The position numbers and the translations under genes were made by a program. From NCBI GenBank assembly GCA_030144725.1, contig JASKMD010000020.1, forward strand, positions 2,311,651 to 2,375,650: 64,000 nt of DNA, written 5' to 3'. Origin of the DNA: Haematococcus lacustris. Its lineage: Eukaryota; Chlorophyta; Chlorophyceae; Chlamydomonadales; Haematococcaceae. Below are positions 1 through 17,977 of this stretch, piece by piece (within the stretch, counting starts at the first letter, position 1; every line of letters starts with the position of its first letter). The notes below the pieces were generated by a model. That model saw nothing but the letters and a program-made list of their open reading frames with translations. It was not told the DNA's origin and did no database searches.

Positions 1-851
1 CTGCACCCTCACAAACTGCAGCACCTTGAGGACTATTAGTCGCAGTCATAGGATTACTCAGATCAGCATCTCATTCGCATGTTGAGACTTGTTGAAGTTC
101 CAGTTGCTTACAAACCTTGAGAAAACAGCATCACACCTGCTCTGCTCTGTAAGAGAACAGCCTTCGCCAGGGCTCATTCCCTGGAGCGCTTGATCACATG
201 AAATAACGTACGCATGTATAGGTCACGGCCCATCGCACTATCCAAGCCACTGTACTCTGAAGTGTGATGTGCATGGGCCCTGGTGATCCCAGCAATGACG
301 GTGGTTTGCCCCAATCCGTGCCCTACTCCCTCTACCCCTCGCTGTGTGCGACTGTGTATAGCTACAAAACGCCTGTTCTGTACAGTTCTTTGACACCCCA
401 GCCTGCAGCCCCTTGGTATAATGTCCACCTTGCACGCCTGGCCTCTACTGACCTCACTCTCTCACTGCCGCCTGCTGCTCCCGCTGTGCTCCGGGCAGCT
501 TGGCTTTGGCTGGCCAGTCACACCACCTTGGCTGCTGGCAGCTCTGCTCACATCCCTCCCCGGGCAACATACATAGCGAAGCTACCCCAACAGCTTAGCA
601 TTGGCTGCGGGTGCTTCCCAGCCAACCTGCATGCGGTGCACCGTTACTGCACCTAGAAGGCCTGGTGAGCCGTCCCCACCCTGCTGATCCCTCCTGCTGA
701 CAAGGGTCTGCCCCACACGCTGACGTCACCTGCACCCTCCACCTGGACCTCCCCACCTCCCCAGACTGACATTCCCATGACTGACGGCAGGGCCGCTTGG
801 CCAGCTGCTCCCCCAGCTGCAGCTGCCCGGCCCCCCTTCCCACCTGACCCC
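1..851. other. Downstream region of the desaturase gene, no gene recognised
   Basis: I see no convincing coding exon here. A 130-codon plus-strand frame at 264-656 has no recognisable motif and is rich in Pro, Leu and Ala, as expected of GC-rich non-coding DNA. The stretch probably holds the 3' untranslated region of the minus-strand desaturase gene that stops at 852. The only TGTAA (the usual volvocalean poly(A) signal) noticed on the minus strand lies at 108-112. Confidence 0.4.
108..112 (-). promoter_or_regulatory. Candidate TGTAA poly(A) signal for the desaturase gene
   Basis: The minus strand reads TGTAA here, about 740 bases past the desaturase stop codon. TGTAA is the known poly(A) signal of Chlamydomonas and relatives. 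The distance is long but not unusual for algal 3' UTRs. A five-base motif alone is weak evidence. Confidence 0.3.
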
Positions 852-3800
852 TCACTGCAGCGCCACCTGGCGGCCCCTGATCCAGCTGAAGCTAGCGCTG
901 CGCTGCTTGCCGCGCCTGCGGTCGCGCAGCCGGCGCTCTGCCTGGATGGCTGCCAGGCGGTGCACGCGCTGGGGCTGTGCCATGAGGTACTCTTGAGCTG
1001 CGGCCGCGGGGCCAGACAGCCCGGACAGCTCAGCCACGCCCCAGCGCTTCACCTGGGGGGCAGGGCAGGGGCAGGATGGGTGACAGGGATGGGTGAGGGG
1101 GGCCAGGTGGGGGGCCAGGAAGGCAGGGGAGGCAGAGTGGCAATGGATACCTGAGTGGGGGGGCACAGTGTGGCAGTGTGGCAGTGTGGCAGTGCGGGAG
1201 GTGAGTGGGTACACTGAGGTGGGTGGGCGACAAGGCCACCCTGACCGGAACAACACCTGGGGTTTTGTCAGGGGGTGCTGGGACAGGTCGGGTCAGGTCA
1301 GGTCAGGTCAGGTCAGGTCAGGTCAGGTCAGGTCAGGTCAGGGCTAGACAGGGCTGGGCAGGGCAGGGCAGGGCAGGGCAGGGCAGGGCAGGGCAGTTTG
1401 TGGCAGCCTGTGAAGGTTGTGTGAGTTAGGGGAGGGGGGGGGGGAAATGAGTGCTGGGCTATAGCAGCTGGGCCAAGAGGGTGTCGCCTGCCCCATGTGG
1501 ATACTCCATGCACATTGCCATGCATGCATGCAGATTGTTAGGCCGAGGCCCAAGCCCAGAAGGGTGGCGCCTGCCCCATGTGGGTCTCTGACACCGCAGG
1601 TTGTTAACTTGCTCGGCTCTCTGCCACGCACATGGCGCCAGGCTGGCTCCTGCCCCTGACTCACCAGGTGCTCCACGATGTTGGCATAGTCTGTTGTGGT
1701 GTACACGCCTATGCTGTCAGCCACTGCCGCATAGTCTAGGAACAGGTTGCCCTTGGGCGCATTGTTGGCGGTGTGGACCCCGTCATCCACAAAGTGGGCA
1801 GGCATCACGATACCCTTCTTCATCATGTCAGCAAAGGCCAGCAGAGCACCCTCAGGGTCCCTGCCACCAGGGAGGGCCAGGCAGGGGTGAGGATGAGGGC
1901 GGCCAGGCTAGGTATCATCCTCAGTCGTCATCCTCATCCCATGCAATGTGGGCCAACTGGGCAGGGGCAGGGGCAGGGGCAGGGGCAGGGGCAGGGGCAG
2001 GGCCAGGGGCAGGGGCAGGGGCAGGGGCAGGAGCAGGGACAGGGGTGGAGACGGGGTAGGGGACAGGAGCAGGGACAGGGGTGGAGATGGGGTAGGGACA
2101 GGGGTAGGGGTAGGGGTAGGGGTAGGGGTAGGGGCAGAGGCAGGCTTGACCCCAGCCCTTGCCCTTGGGTTAGTTTGCTGATCCACGGTGCGGAAGGAGC
2201 CCGGACCAGGCTAGGTGGAGAGTAATAAGATGACAGCTCCTTGGTGAGTTAGCTGGCTGTGCGGCATGGCAGCACCATGAGGGTGAGCAGGGCAGAGCGC
2301 TGCAGGGAACTGTTTTCTAAGCCATGTCTTGCTAGGTGTACTCACCACCACCAGCCCACCAGCCAGGCTACTGGGCATCAGAAAAACCAACACTTGCCAG
2401 GCGCTGATGCTGGCTGCATGCCCTGCACCTTGACATGTGAAGAGCTGAGGCTGCTGTGCTGGCTGCGCTATCTGCAGGATTTGAACCCAGGGCCTCTCAA
2501 AAGGCAGCCAAGGCTGGTGTAGATGACTAAGCCTGAAGACACTGATGCCGGGCGGTATCCACGCCTGGGGCTGCAAACATCCCATGCATGACTACCTGCC
2601 CACATGTGGCTGCTGGCTGCAGGATTTGAGCCACTGACCTCTTGAACAGCTGCTCCACTATGGCCGTGTAGGCTGTCTCATGCCGCCCCTCATCCGCTGC
2701 AATGATGCCACAGATGCGGGTGAGCAAGTCATCGTTGTAGTGCTTAGCCAGGCGTGCGGTGTTGCCATGGCTGATCTTGGTCGCCCGCTCCTGCCAGGGT
2801 CAAACAAGCACATCAGCAGCTGAGCCCCACTGTGGCCGAGAGTACACATGCTATATATATGTATATATACCCCATGCTTGGTGCAGGACAACAGTAACAA
2901 TATTGATCTGACAATTACAACTTGATCTTGATCTGAGGACAACGATTTGATCTTGATCTGACCATGATCACAAACCTTACGGTGATGATGAAACCTACTG
3001 CTGCTTGCTACCATTTGCTTAGTTGCTTGCTTGCTTGCTGTGGAGGTAGTAGGATGGAGGGAGTGGAGCCGGCTTGCTGCTGGCAAGCCCTACTAGCTGG
3101 CACAGCCTGCTGGCCTCCCGGGTGGCACCTGCCCTCAATGTCTTCAGCACTTGCACAGGCACCTGCCTGGAAGGAGGTGTACACAAAGCACAGGTAGGGG
3201 TTGTTCTCAAGCTGCGGGTCCAGCCCACTGCCAATGAGCCGCTGGATGGTGCTCTCCACCGCCTGCATGTCCACCCTGCTGGTGGCACCCAGGGCACACC
3301 AAGGGGCACCTTCACACACCACATGGCGCCCCCTGCACTTGACCCCACCCCCCACCCTGCCTTGCCTCCAAGGACTGCATCCCCTGCCCCATACAAACCA
3401 CCACACCCATCCCAGCACCCACCCCCCCGTCCAACCACCCTCCACCACACCAACCCCCACCCTGCCGTGGCTCACCCACCACCTAACTTCGTGAACTCCT
3501 GCTTATTTACCCAGCACACCAAGCCCAGCGTAGCCCGCTCCCCCTCCCCTATTAGGCTCCCCCTATCCCCTCCCCCTCCCCTATTAGGCTCCCCCTATCC
3601 CCTCCCCCTATCCTCCAACTCCCCTATTAGGCTACCATGTACACCTGCGCAACGCCTTGCACCTTGCACGCCACTGGGCTGCCTGGCCCTGCCTGGCCGC
3701 TGCAACTCGCCCCAGCCAACTGCCCAGTCCACCGCATGGCAGCAGTGCTCGTGCCCCACCTGCCCGTCAGGTACAAGTACTTGTTGAGCAGGTCGCCGTG

Positions 3801-5399
3801 CCTGTTCTCCTCAGCTGTCCAGTGCCGGGTCCAAGTGGCCCAGCCATGTGGCTCAGCCCCCGTCTCGTCCTAAACAGGCACTCAGACACAACAGCAGCAG
3901 CAGCAGCAGCAGGAGGAGGTGATGATGGCTCCCTCTCTCTCCCCTCACCACTTCTGTGCTGCACCTTCCCCACTGCCCTCTCCCTTCCCACCCTGCACCT
4001 CACTGAACCCCAGCTCCTGCCTGCAGTACCCCAGGCTGCATCATCCCTTGCGCCCCACCCTTCGCTCGCTCTGCTCCTCGCTGCCCCCACCCCCCGCACC
4101 CCTGGCCGCACTGCGCCTCCCTGCCCTGCCATGCGATGCCTCAACCCATTCTGCTGCCACCCACTCGTGTTTCGTCCAGGGTGTTGAGCATGTTCATGTA
4201 GGAGGGCAGCGCCTCCTCTGTCACCATGTCGCCCACCAGGGCAACCAGGTAGTCATAGGGAAGCTGCGCCGACGCCTGCCGCATCTCACCCACCTGAACA
4301 CAGCAGCACGGCACACCTCCGCCAACTGTCCCTGCAGCTGCGTTCTCAGAACCCTGAGTCCCTCAAACCCTGACCACCCTGAGACCCCCTGCGGCCTCCT
4401 CCTGAGCTGAGACACCGGATTGCACCCTCAGCCCCAACCTCAGCTCCAGCTCCCTGTGATCCCCACTCCCTGTGAGCAGACACCTACGCTGCTGCTCTGA
4501 GCCTGACACCAACGCCTGACACCTGCTTGGTGCCCTGTAATCTGGGGCCTCACACCATAGCCCGGCCCCTTGGCACCCCAAGCATCTGAAGCTCCTTGCA
4601 TGGGGCGCAACCCTTGGGTGCACAGCTGGCACAACCAGCTGCGTTTGCCGCCTGCCGCCTGCCGCCTACTGCTTGCTGGCTGTGGCTGCGGATGAGAATG
4701 GCACCAAATGGGTCGCTGACATCAGCTAGCTCTCAGCATCAGAGGTGATGATCAGGAGGGACCCAGCCAGGCAGGCCTGGGGCTTCGAGAAGCCCACAAG
4801 TAGGTTTACCAGACCATCCCTGGCAACTTGCAACTTTGTAAGTAGCAGAGCTCCATGGCCCAAACAACCCTGGGAGTCATGTGCTGTGTGCCCCTGCTCA
4901 CAGCCCTGCATGGCTGCATGTGCTACACCAGGCCTGCGCTCACCATGTCCAGGAAGTCGGGTGATGAGGAGTCGGGCAAAAAGTCAGAGGGCTGCCAGCT
5001 CTTGTCCACTGGCCGCAGGTAGCGCAGCAGGTCAGTGCTGGCCCAAGCATCCAGGCTTTGGATGACATCCAGACCTTTGGCATGTAGGCTGTGCACACGC
5101 TGACCGTTTACGAAAATATAGGGAGCCTCCACATGGGCACTGTGTCTGACCGCTGAATTGCTCTTCGCGAGCTCAACTCTCTGATGAGCTCTGGTAGTGG
5201 GCTCGGCTTGCAGGGTTGAGCTTGCGACAGCGACATCGCGCGAGCCACCAGGCGCTATGATTGTAGTGTGTGCTCCTGAGGCTACACTGCGCGCTGCCAG
5301 CTTGTTCCTGAGCCTTGATTGTGCCGGCGTAGCATGTCCACAGAACTCAGCACAGCGTCCGCTGGTGCTAGCTAGCCCTTGAGCTCGGGGAGGGATCAT
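852..5399 (-). CDS. FAB2: Plastid stearoyl-ACP delta-9 desaturase, 7 exons
   Basis: Soluble di-iron desaturase that introduces the delta-9 double bond into stearoyl-ACP in the plastid stroma, using ferredoxin and O2. Exons, in transcript order: 5399-4944, 4293-4165, 3869-3760, 3275-3167, 2790-2639, 1860-1665, 1052-852. All phases close, giving 450 residues. Both iron-binding ExxH motifs are visible (EENRHGD in exon 3, DEGRHET in exon 5), as are the first helix glutamate ([16 protein letters not shown]), the [13 protein letters not shown] core and the [13 protein letters not shown] segment. The first in-frame ATG is at 5399; the roughly 60 residues after it are rich in Ser, Ala and Arg and fit a chloroplast transit peptide. 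The C-terminus carries an extra basic tail of about 25 residues, so the protein is longer than plant enzymes. Intron 4 has a GC donor (CAG|GCAGGT). Introns hold GGTCA, GGGCA and GGGGCA arrays. The symbol follows Chlamydomonas usage. Confidence 0.93.
1291..1395. repeat. GGTCA and GGGCA pentamer arrays in the last desaturase intron
   Basis: Ten perfect GGTCA units at 1291-1340 are followed after a short degenerate stretch by eight GGGCA units at 1356-1395. Both sit in the intron between desaturase exons 6 and 7. The GGTCA array reads as TGACC on the transcript strand, the same unit and orientation as the longer array in the kinesin gene at 29.4 kb. Confidence 0.9.
1963..2135. repeat. GGGGCA / GGGGTA hexamer arrays in desaturase intron 5
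   Basis: About 13 GGGGCA units with a few variants run from 1963 to about 2040. They are followed by a GACAGGGGTGGAGA-type unit and then several GGGGTA units to 2135. The location is the intron between exons 5 and 6. The same intron holds two segments with a tRNA-like B box (near 2475-2500 and 2615-2640, minus strand). Confidence 0.85.
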
Positions 5400-5798
5400 C
5401 TGTAGAGAAGCGAACCCAACCACCAATTGCAGATCAGGAGCAGCAGAGTGATGGAGCTGGGTAACTATCCCAGGCGAACGCGATTGCAAGCTGAGCGTAG
5501 CCGGTCAAGATATTGAGTTGAGCATGCTTGAGACTTACAGAGCTCAGAACCCAGCTTTCCTATCGGCGTGGAGCAGCGGAGCAGCCAGGGTAGTCTCCAC
5601 AGGGCGCCTGCCTGTATGACAGTGCCCCTGGGATAGTAAATACCTGTCACACCGACAGATGGCTGTGGCCCAGTGGCAACAGTCGGGATAGCTGCCTGGC
5701 ACCTATCCCCCGCTGGCCCGTCCGCCGTAGAACTTGCTGATACGTGTGACTCGCAAGTTCCACCATGCTCAAAGTGCCGTAAGGTATACGACTTGCTG
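5400..5798. promoter_or_regulatory. Shared divergent promoter region, desaturase and FAD monooxygenase
   Basis: Only about 400 bases separate the likely start codons of two divergently transcribed genes, so their promoters and 5' UTRs must overlap here. Open frames extend into the region on both strands but start with TTG or GTG rather than ATG, so I treat it as non-coding. No TATA box was recognised. Confidence 0.6.
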
Positions 5799-12629
<6,831 letters not shown>

Positions 12630-12687
12630 GGCGGGATCAGTGCCAGGCCCCAAAGCTACGGAGATGGCCTAGGAGGACTCGAAGTCG

Positions 12688-12692
12688 TGTAA
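12688..12692 (+). promoter_or_regulatory. Candidate TGTAA poly(A) signal of the FAD monooxygenase
   Basis: TGTAA occurs about 60 bases after the monooxygenase stop codon, before the next gene starts. The position suits a volvocalean poly(A) signal. Confidence 0.4.
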
Positions 12693-12805
12693 AACGAACA
12701 AGCCGTCACAGATTGGCTTTGCTTGGTAGGGAACCGCAGCTAGCTACGAATAGGATTAGATGGTGTTTGTAAACTTCAGTCACATGGGAAGGATTAGCTC
12801 TGCTG

Positions 12806-13666
12806 ATGTCAGGATTTTCTGCATGCCGTACACGAAAACACAAGAGAAACATTGTTTGCTCAGCAGGCATTTTTAGGATGGAGGGCCATACTGTACCGAT
12901 GCCTCCGCACCTAGCGCAGGAACAGCAGAGTCTGGCATCCTCTCGCACCCCGGATGGTCTTGGCGAACAAACTCGGCACTCTAATGAGATGCCAATGTCT
13001 GGGCAGGATGAAGGCGTGGGTGTCTTCGAATGCAACATCTGCCTGGAGCTTGCCAGCGAGCCCGTGGTGACCCTGTGCGGGCACCTCTACTGCTGGCCCT
13101 GTTTGTTCCGGTACGACCAGTCCCTTTGAGCAGCAGCACATCGCCAGGGTTTGCACGAGAGAGTTCTGGGCATGTTCCCGGCGTGCAGATGGATGCAGCT
13201 TCAAAGTTACGCAAAGCAGTGTCCAGTCTGCAAAGCGGGTGTGGACGACGACACAGTCATTCCTATCTACGGGCGAGGGAACGAGAACCCGACCCCCGCA
13301 TACCTGAGTGACGACAAGCTAAGCAGCCCTGCGCCTGCACGGCCTGCTGGCCAACGTCCGGCCCCTGTGCTCTTGCAGGTAAGCTGTGTGTGCCAGCTGC
13401 AGCCTCATGTGTGCTGATCTGTGCGTGTGTTGGCATCGAACCCGTATGCTTGTTGCACTGCCATCTTGCAGCAGCCTCCAGCAGCTGGAACTGCACCTGG
13501 CAGTGCCCAGCCAGGGCCTCGTGGTACCTCCATCTTCGGATTTCAGCTGGGCCCAGGGCAAGGCTATGTTGAGGCACTGACTCCAGAGCAGCAGCACCAA
13601 GCATTTCTGTCCCGCCTTCTGCTCATGCTCGGCTCGTTTGTCATCATGTGCCTCTTGCTCTTTTGA
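12806..13666 (+). CDS. Tail-anchored RING-type E3 ubiquitin ligase (RNF5/RNF185/RMA-like)
   Basis: Probable ER-membrane ubiquitin ligase. Exons 12806-13110, 13189-13378 and 13472-13666 join in phase to 229 residues. The C3HC4 RING begins [20 protein letters not shown], continues LYCWPCLFR, and closes across intron 1 with QCPVCKAGV. It is followed by the [16 protein letters not shown] segment shared by RNF5, RNF185 and plant RMA proteins, where the enzyme helps ER-associated degradation. The last 20 residues ([16 protein letters not shown] end) form one hydrophobic segment ending at the C-terminus, as expected for a tail anchor. The first ATG is 12806; a second in-frame ATG at 12878 would give 205 residues and may be the true start. 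Intron 1 is only 78 bases. Confidence 0.9.
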
Positions 13667-14858
13667 CTGGTGAGAACTTGTTTGATGGGCAAGCCGGTGG
13701 CTTGCAGTCAGAGTTGTATTGTTTGGTGAAAAGGAGCTTTGGCAAGGAGTGGGCTTGCCCGCTCCTGAGCATGGTAGAGGATTAGGCTCAGAGGCTGACA
13801 AGTTCAGGTGCATCAACCTTCAACAGCAGAGGAAGGATGTTGCTGCTGTTGCTCGTGCTGCTGCTCCTGCATGGCCTGTTTCTGTTTGAGCTGCGCCAGA
13901 AGCCTACAAGCAGGCTCAAGCCTTGACCACCTTTCCACCTGGCCTGCCACCTGCGATGTCAAGCTGTAGGCCCATGAGGATACTCAGAGGCCTGGGCAGG
14001 CCGCATGCTTGCAGAGGCTGAGCCCATGGTCTGGGTGCAGGTCCCGGCAGGTGCAGCAGGCAGGACATGGGGCAGGGAGGTGTGGTGGTGTGGCAGTGCA
14101 GCGCCCTACAGCGTGGGTCTGCAGCGCCCTACAGCTCAGCTAGCAGCTCACTTTACACCATCACTACACACCATGCATGTGCTGGGCAGGTGCAGCAGGC
14201 TGGACCTGGGCAGTGCAGGTGTTGCAGTGGCCAAGGGGGCCCAGGGGCGTGCCTGGAGGCTGCTGGGACAGCCGCTCCACCAGTAGCAGCTGAGTGAGTG
14301 AGTATGGAACCCATGTACATCTCAATGTGCACGCATGGAGCAATTGGTTCACGGCACAAGCATGGCAGGATTGTACAAATTGCATGTGTCTAGGTTGCAT
14401 GGTTGCAAGGCTGCTAGCTTGCAGAGCAAAGGTAGCCATCAAGGGTGCAACCAAGGACGCTTCAACTTCATTGGAGTAGCTGAGTGAGGTTACCCACAGG
14501 CAAACATGTTGTTCCATTCTGTATGAGTGATGTTTGGCTGCTAGCATGCAGACACATGTGGCAATTGTACAACCAACAGTACATGATTCGCGACATTGTG
14601 CCACAGCCATTGATTGGAGCGTTGTGTGAGATGTAGCTCGTCCACAACGCTGCTCCCCTCCAGCGCGTTGACGGCTTGCGGCACACGGATGACCCGTCAG
14701 CCCTTGTCAGGTATTGAGCCTGGATGCAATAAAGAAATAAAGTGGTTTTGCCTTTGCGCCTCCTAGTTGCAATGTGAGTGAAGGCCCAGACAAGGCCCGT
14801 GGTAAAATGATGATGGCGTACACCGTTCAGGCCGTCGGTCGCCAGGCTGCCATAGTGG
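13667..14858. other. Gene-free stretch downstream of the RING gene
   Basis: No coding exon was recognised. The stretch contains short local duplications (a GCAGCGCCCTACAG unit twice near 14100-14135; two related CAGGTGCAGCAGG segments near 14050 and 14190). At 14724 there is an ATAAAGAAATAAAG motif. It leads directly into the first Fanzor-like fragment and may be part of the same decayed mobile DNA. Confidence 0.4.
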
Positions 14859-15517
14859 GTGGAAGGCCAAGGGGGTGCGAGGGGGTTTCGCAAGGTGGTG
14901 GAGCAGCCTAGCAAGCCCAGCATGTTTGTCAGACTTGACGGGCAGGTGATTGTGGATGAGTTCCGCACCAGCCGTGTCAGCTCGACTGTGCATGCCCCCC
15001 AGCCTTGTGGGCTGCACCTGCCACGGGACCGGCCTAGGCCTGCAGACTGGGTAGCCCCAGCAGGCCAGGTCATCCAGCGGCTGGTGCGCCAAGCCCAGAG
15101 CCAGCGGCATGGTAAGTATGTGCGGGGCCTGATGTGGTGCCATGAGGTGCCGCCCTACCCCCCTGCCCCAGCTCAGGCCCCCCCTGCCCAGGAGCCACCT
15201 CCTCCCCCAGCCCAGGACCAGCCCCCACCTGCTGCACCTGGCCCAATCCCAACACCCCAATCCCCCCATGGGGCAGGTGGCTGGACCGGGACACCAACTC
15301 GTGCCTCAACTTGCAGCGCATTGGGGAGAGCATGCAGCGCCCCCCGGAGATGTGCCGCTGGGAGGACCGGGAGGCTCCGCCCCCCATTGGCGAGGAGTAC
15401 CAGCAGGGCTACAAGCTGGTCAATGACCGGCTGCCCAAAGGCAGGCAGCGGCTGCACCGAGCTGCAGAGTACCGGCGGGGCATTAATGGCAGGGCTCGCA
15501 ACAGCCATGGGCCCTAG
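14859..15517 (+). pseudogene. Fanzor (TnpB-like) C-terminal fragment A
   Basis: The first part (frame of 14859) encodes KVVEQPSKP followed by VIVDEFRTSRVSS, which I read as the RuvC-II segment with its catalytic Glu. Then comes VRGLMWCHEV, where family members keep the zinc-ribbon region, then a proline-rich stretch. In another frame from about 15275 the sequence gives RWLDRDTNSCLNLQRIGES, the RuvC-III motif of TnpB/Fanzor (D-R-D-x-N-x-x-x-N), and runs to a stop at 15517. The frame change near 15265 is either a decay frameshift or an unrecognised intron. There is no RuvC-I and no N-terminal domain, so the copy cannot be a functional nuclease. The zinc-ribbon CxxC pairs are not complete. Assignment rests on motif order, not on a database search. 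Confidence 0.6.
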
Positions 15518-15619
15518 TAGTTTTGACAAGCTATGAGCCGTATATCTTACTTTACTTCGTCATTACGTTTGCGCACGAGGGCAAGAGGGCAAGAGGCTGA
15601 CAGCAGCAGTGAGGATTTG

Positions 15620-15722
15620 TCCCCAGTCTATTGTTGCGGCGGGGCAGGGTGGTGCTTGTGGATGAGCACCGCACCACCCGGGTCAGCTCAGCAGTGAATG
15701 GCCAGCAGCCCTGTGAGGCTTG
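15620..15722 (+). pseudogene. Fanzor RuvC-II remnant B
   Basis: A short remnant encoding RVVLVDEHRTTRVSSAVNG followed by QQPCEA and a stop codon. It matches the RuvC-II region of fragment A and the start of fragment C, which has SSAVNGKQPCEEELDHEQPT. It ends where C continues, so B looks like a truncated duplicate of C. Confidence 0.5.
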
Positions 15723-16049
15723 AGCACACATATGGCACAAACTAACTAACAAATGAACAAACACACGCATTACGCACTTTCGAAGATGTAAGCAATACTG
15801 TTATACTGCCCTCTATCGGCGAAGCTACCATCATCGTCATGCGATTCGCTTCATTGCCATCTCTATCCCCGTTCCGACTCCATGTGCACATGTATGCCTT
15901 GCAGGGCACACAACAGCCGGCGGTGCGTGACCAGCTGGTACCGGAATACATAGAAACACGGGTGACATAAGCGACATGTATGGGGCAACCTCGCCAGCGC
16001 TACGACTGGTCTAGCTGCAGGGGTCCACAGTTGAGTTCCCTAGCCAGTG

Positions 16050-16545
16050 ACGCAGGGCTGGAGAGTAAAGCTCAGCAGTGAATGGCAAGCAGCCATGTGA
16101 GGAGGAGCTGGACCATGAGCAGCCCACCAGACGTGCAGGCTGGAAGCCCGCAACAGGGCAGGTGGGCCTCCTCCTATTGCGCCCAGCCTGGAGCCAGCAA
16201 CGTGACCAGCCAGTGCGGGGCCTGATGTGGTGCCCAGTAGTGGCCCCCCGCAAGCCCCCACAGGCCCCATGCAGCAGCCAGGCAGCCACACAGCCAGCAG
16301 CCCTAGAGCCAGGGCCCAGCACTCCCCCTCCAGCCAAGCGCAGCAAGGCTGAGCAGACAGGCACCACAGCCAGGCAGGTGGCTGGACAAAGACTGCAATG
16401 CAGCGCTGAACATGCAGCGCATTGGGGAGAGCAGGTGGCGCCCGCTGGAGCTGTGCTGGTGGCCAAAGCAGACAGCTCTGCCAGCCAAGGGCAAGGAGTA
16501 CCCAGGCCTGCTCTACAAGCGGCTGCAAGACAAGCCACCCAAGGC

Positions 16546-16608
<63 letters not shown>

Positions 16609-16627
16609 GCCTGCTGTGGCACAGTAG
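16050..16627 (+). pseudogene. Fanzor C-terminal fragment C with poly-CAG tail
   Basis: It begins inside the post-RuvC-II region (SSAVNGKQPCEEELDHEQPT), continues with PVRGLMWCPVVAPRKPPQAP and a PPPAKRSK linker, then changes frame near 16375. The RuvC-III motif (RWLDKDCNAALNMQRIGES) and the ELCWWPKQTALPAKGKEYPG tail follow. A (CAG)18 run encodes polyglutamine just before the stop at 16627. The frameshift falls near the same place as in fragment A but with a different offset, so the breaks look independent. The DEF/DEH glutamate segment is missing from this copy. Non-functional remnant. Confidence 0.6.
16553..16606. repeat. CAG trinucleotide run in Fanzor fragment C
   Basis: An uninterrupted run of 18 CAG triplets. 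It would encode polyglutamine in the RuvC-III frame and polyalanine or polyserine in the others. Confidence 0.95.
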
Positions 16628-17977
16628 TGTGCGCCCACCTTTGTTGCAGCTTACAATCTGCGCATGGTGTTTATGCCAACTCTACACAATACTATTGTGA
16701 CAATAGCCCTCGCGGTCAGGCAATAGTGTAAGTGGTAGGCACTCATGCACCATGTCCTAGTAAGGGACAATCTTGCTGACATGCACTGGTGTAACTACAT
16801 GCACAAACCAAATTCCAAGATGATAACAACTCAGGGCAAGGCAACATTGCTGTGCTACAGGCTATGATCACTCCTGAGAGAGCAGCTACCTTGCCGCTAC
16901 CACACCAGCCAGTGCACAGGCTCCTCTGGGTCCTCCTTGGGGTCATGGTGTTGCAGCACATGGGGTCTCGGGTTGGTTCGTGTCTCCATGCCATTTCAGT
17001 TTTTTCATTGTCCATGTCATGAAAACCCAAGGATGCAATATGTCCACGATGGTACCCCTGAGGCTGCAGGTGCCTACCCCCTGTGGTGCTGCCTGACCCC
17101 TACTTTACAAATAGTTATGGCATGTACGCTGACACAGTCTCCTGACAAGACACACATCACTGTGCTGCAAACTGTTGCTTCTGCTGCCGCCGCATTGCAG
17201 CCGGGCCGGGCCGCCCCCGCGAGCTCAGCATGCCATGCCTAACCCAGGCATGCCAGGCCAGAAGTGGGTGCTCGTGCGCGACCCAGGCCTGTTGCGGAAG
17301 TGGCAGCGGCGGCACCAGCGGCAGCGATAATGACATGTGCATCATGCCACGAGCCAAACAAACAAACAATTCGATTGCCCCTTACAAAGGGGATAAGTGT
17401 GCGATAGAGTGTGCATAGGGTAGGATAGGGCTCTATCGACTCCTAGGGTCAGGGACCTAGGTTAGGGACACACTCCGGTCCCTGACTCCTGTGGAGAAGT
17501 GTAGGGGCTCCACAGGAGGATAGGGATACAGGACGGCCTGGATGTCTTTCATCTGCACTTGCGCACACCGGCACGTTATAAGTCTAATCGCGACATGGTA
17601 TGCTGCGCTGTTTATGCTATGGCGGCCCTCTTTGGCACTGACTTTGACCTAGGTGTGGCGTTAGGTTTGCTGTAGGTGTGGCGAATCCTGATGCCGCGCA
17701 TTCATCAGAACTAAAGAGCTGATTCGTACCTCTGGTTTGGCCACCCAGCTACCGCCTACGCTCAGCTTGCAACCGAGATTTTGAGATTTTGATTTTGCTG
17801 CTAAAAAAACACTAAACTAACAGTAAAACCAGGAAAAAACAGGAAAACCCGCGCAGGGTCACAGTTAGCGCCACAGTTAGCGAAGCGCGTTAGGAAAATG
17901 CAGCGAAACAGACAGCGTAGACGTAACCGTAATGCCTCGGACAGTTAGGTCGGCCGCCAGAACCAAGTCAGCGGAAC
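16628..17977. other. Interval between Fanzor fragment C and the Fanzor N-terminal half
   Basis: No gene recognised. The left part is unique sequence. The right part (from about 17395) holds dispersed repeat segments and an unusually AT-rich stretch (17780-17840, several A runs) just upstream of the N-terminal Fanzor ORF, which may be its promoter. Confidence 0.45.
17395..17545 (+). repeat. Dispersed repeat, related copy at 43.26-43.45 kb in inverse orientation
   Basis: The stretch with AGGGCTCT, ACTCCTAGGGTC, CCTAGGTTAGGG, CACAC and TGGAGAAGTGTAGGG can be aligned along some 130 bases with the reverse complement of 43262-43445. Its last 31 bases (from CACAGGAGGATAGGGATACA to 17543) recur as a direct repeat at 20021-20051. 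It probably is an end of a mobile-element family. Confidence 0.6.

Noticed and set aside
264..656. 130-codon plus-strand frame as a separate gene
   Set aside because: No motif, composition typical of GC-rich non-coding frames, and it overlaps the likely 3' UTR of the desaturase gene.
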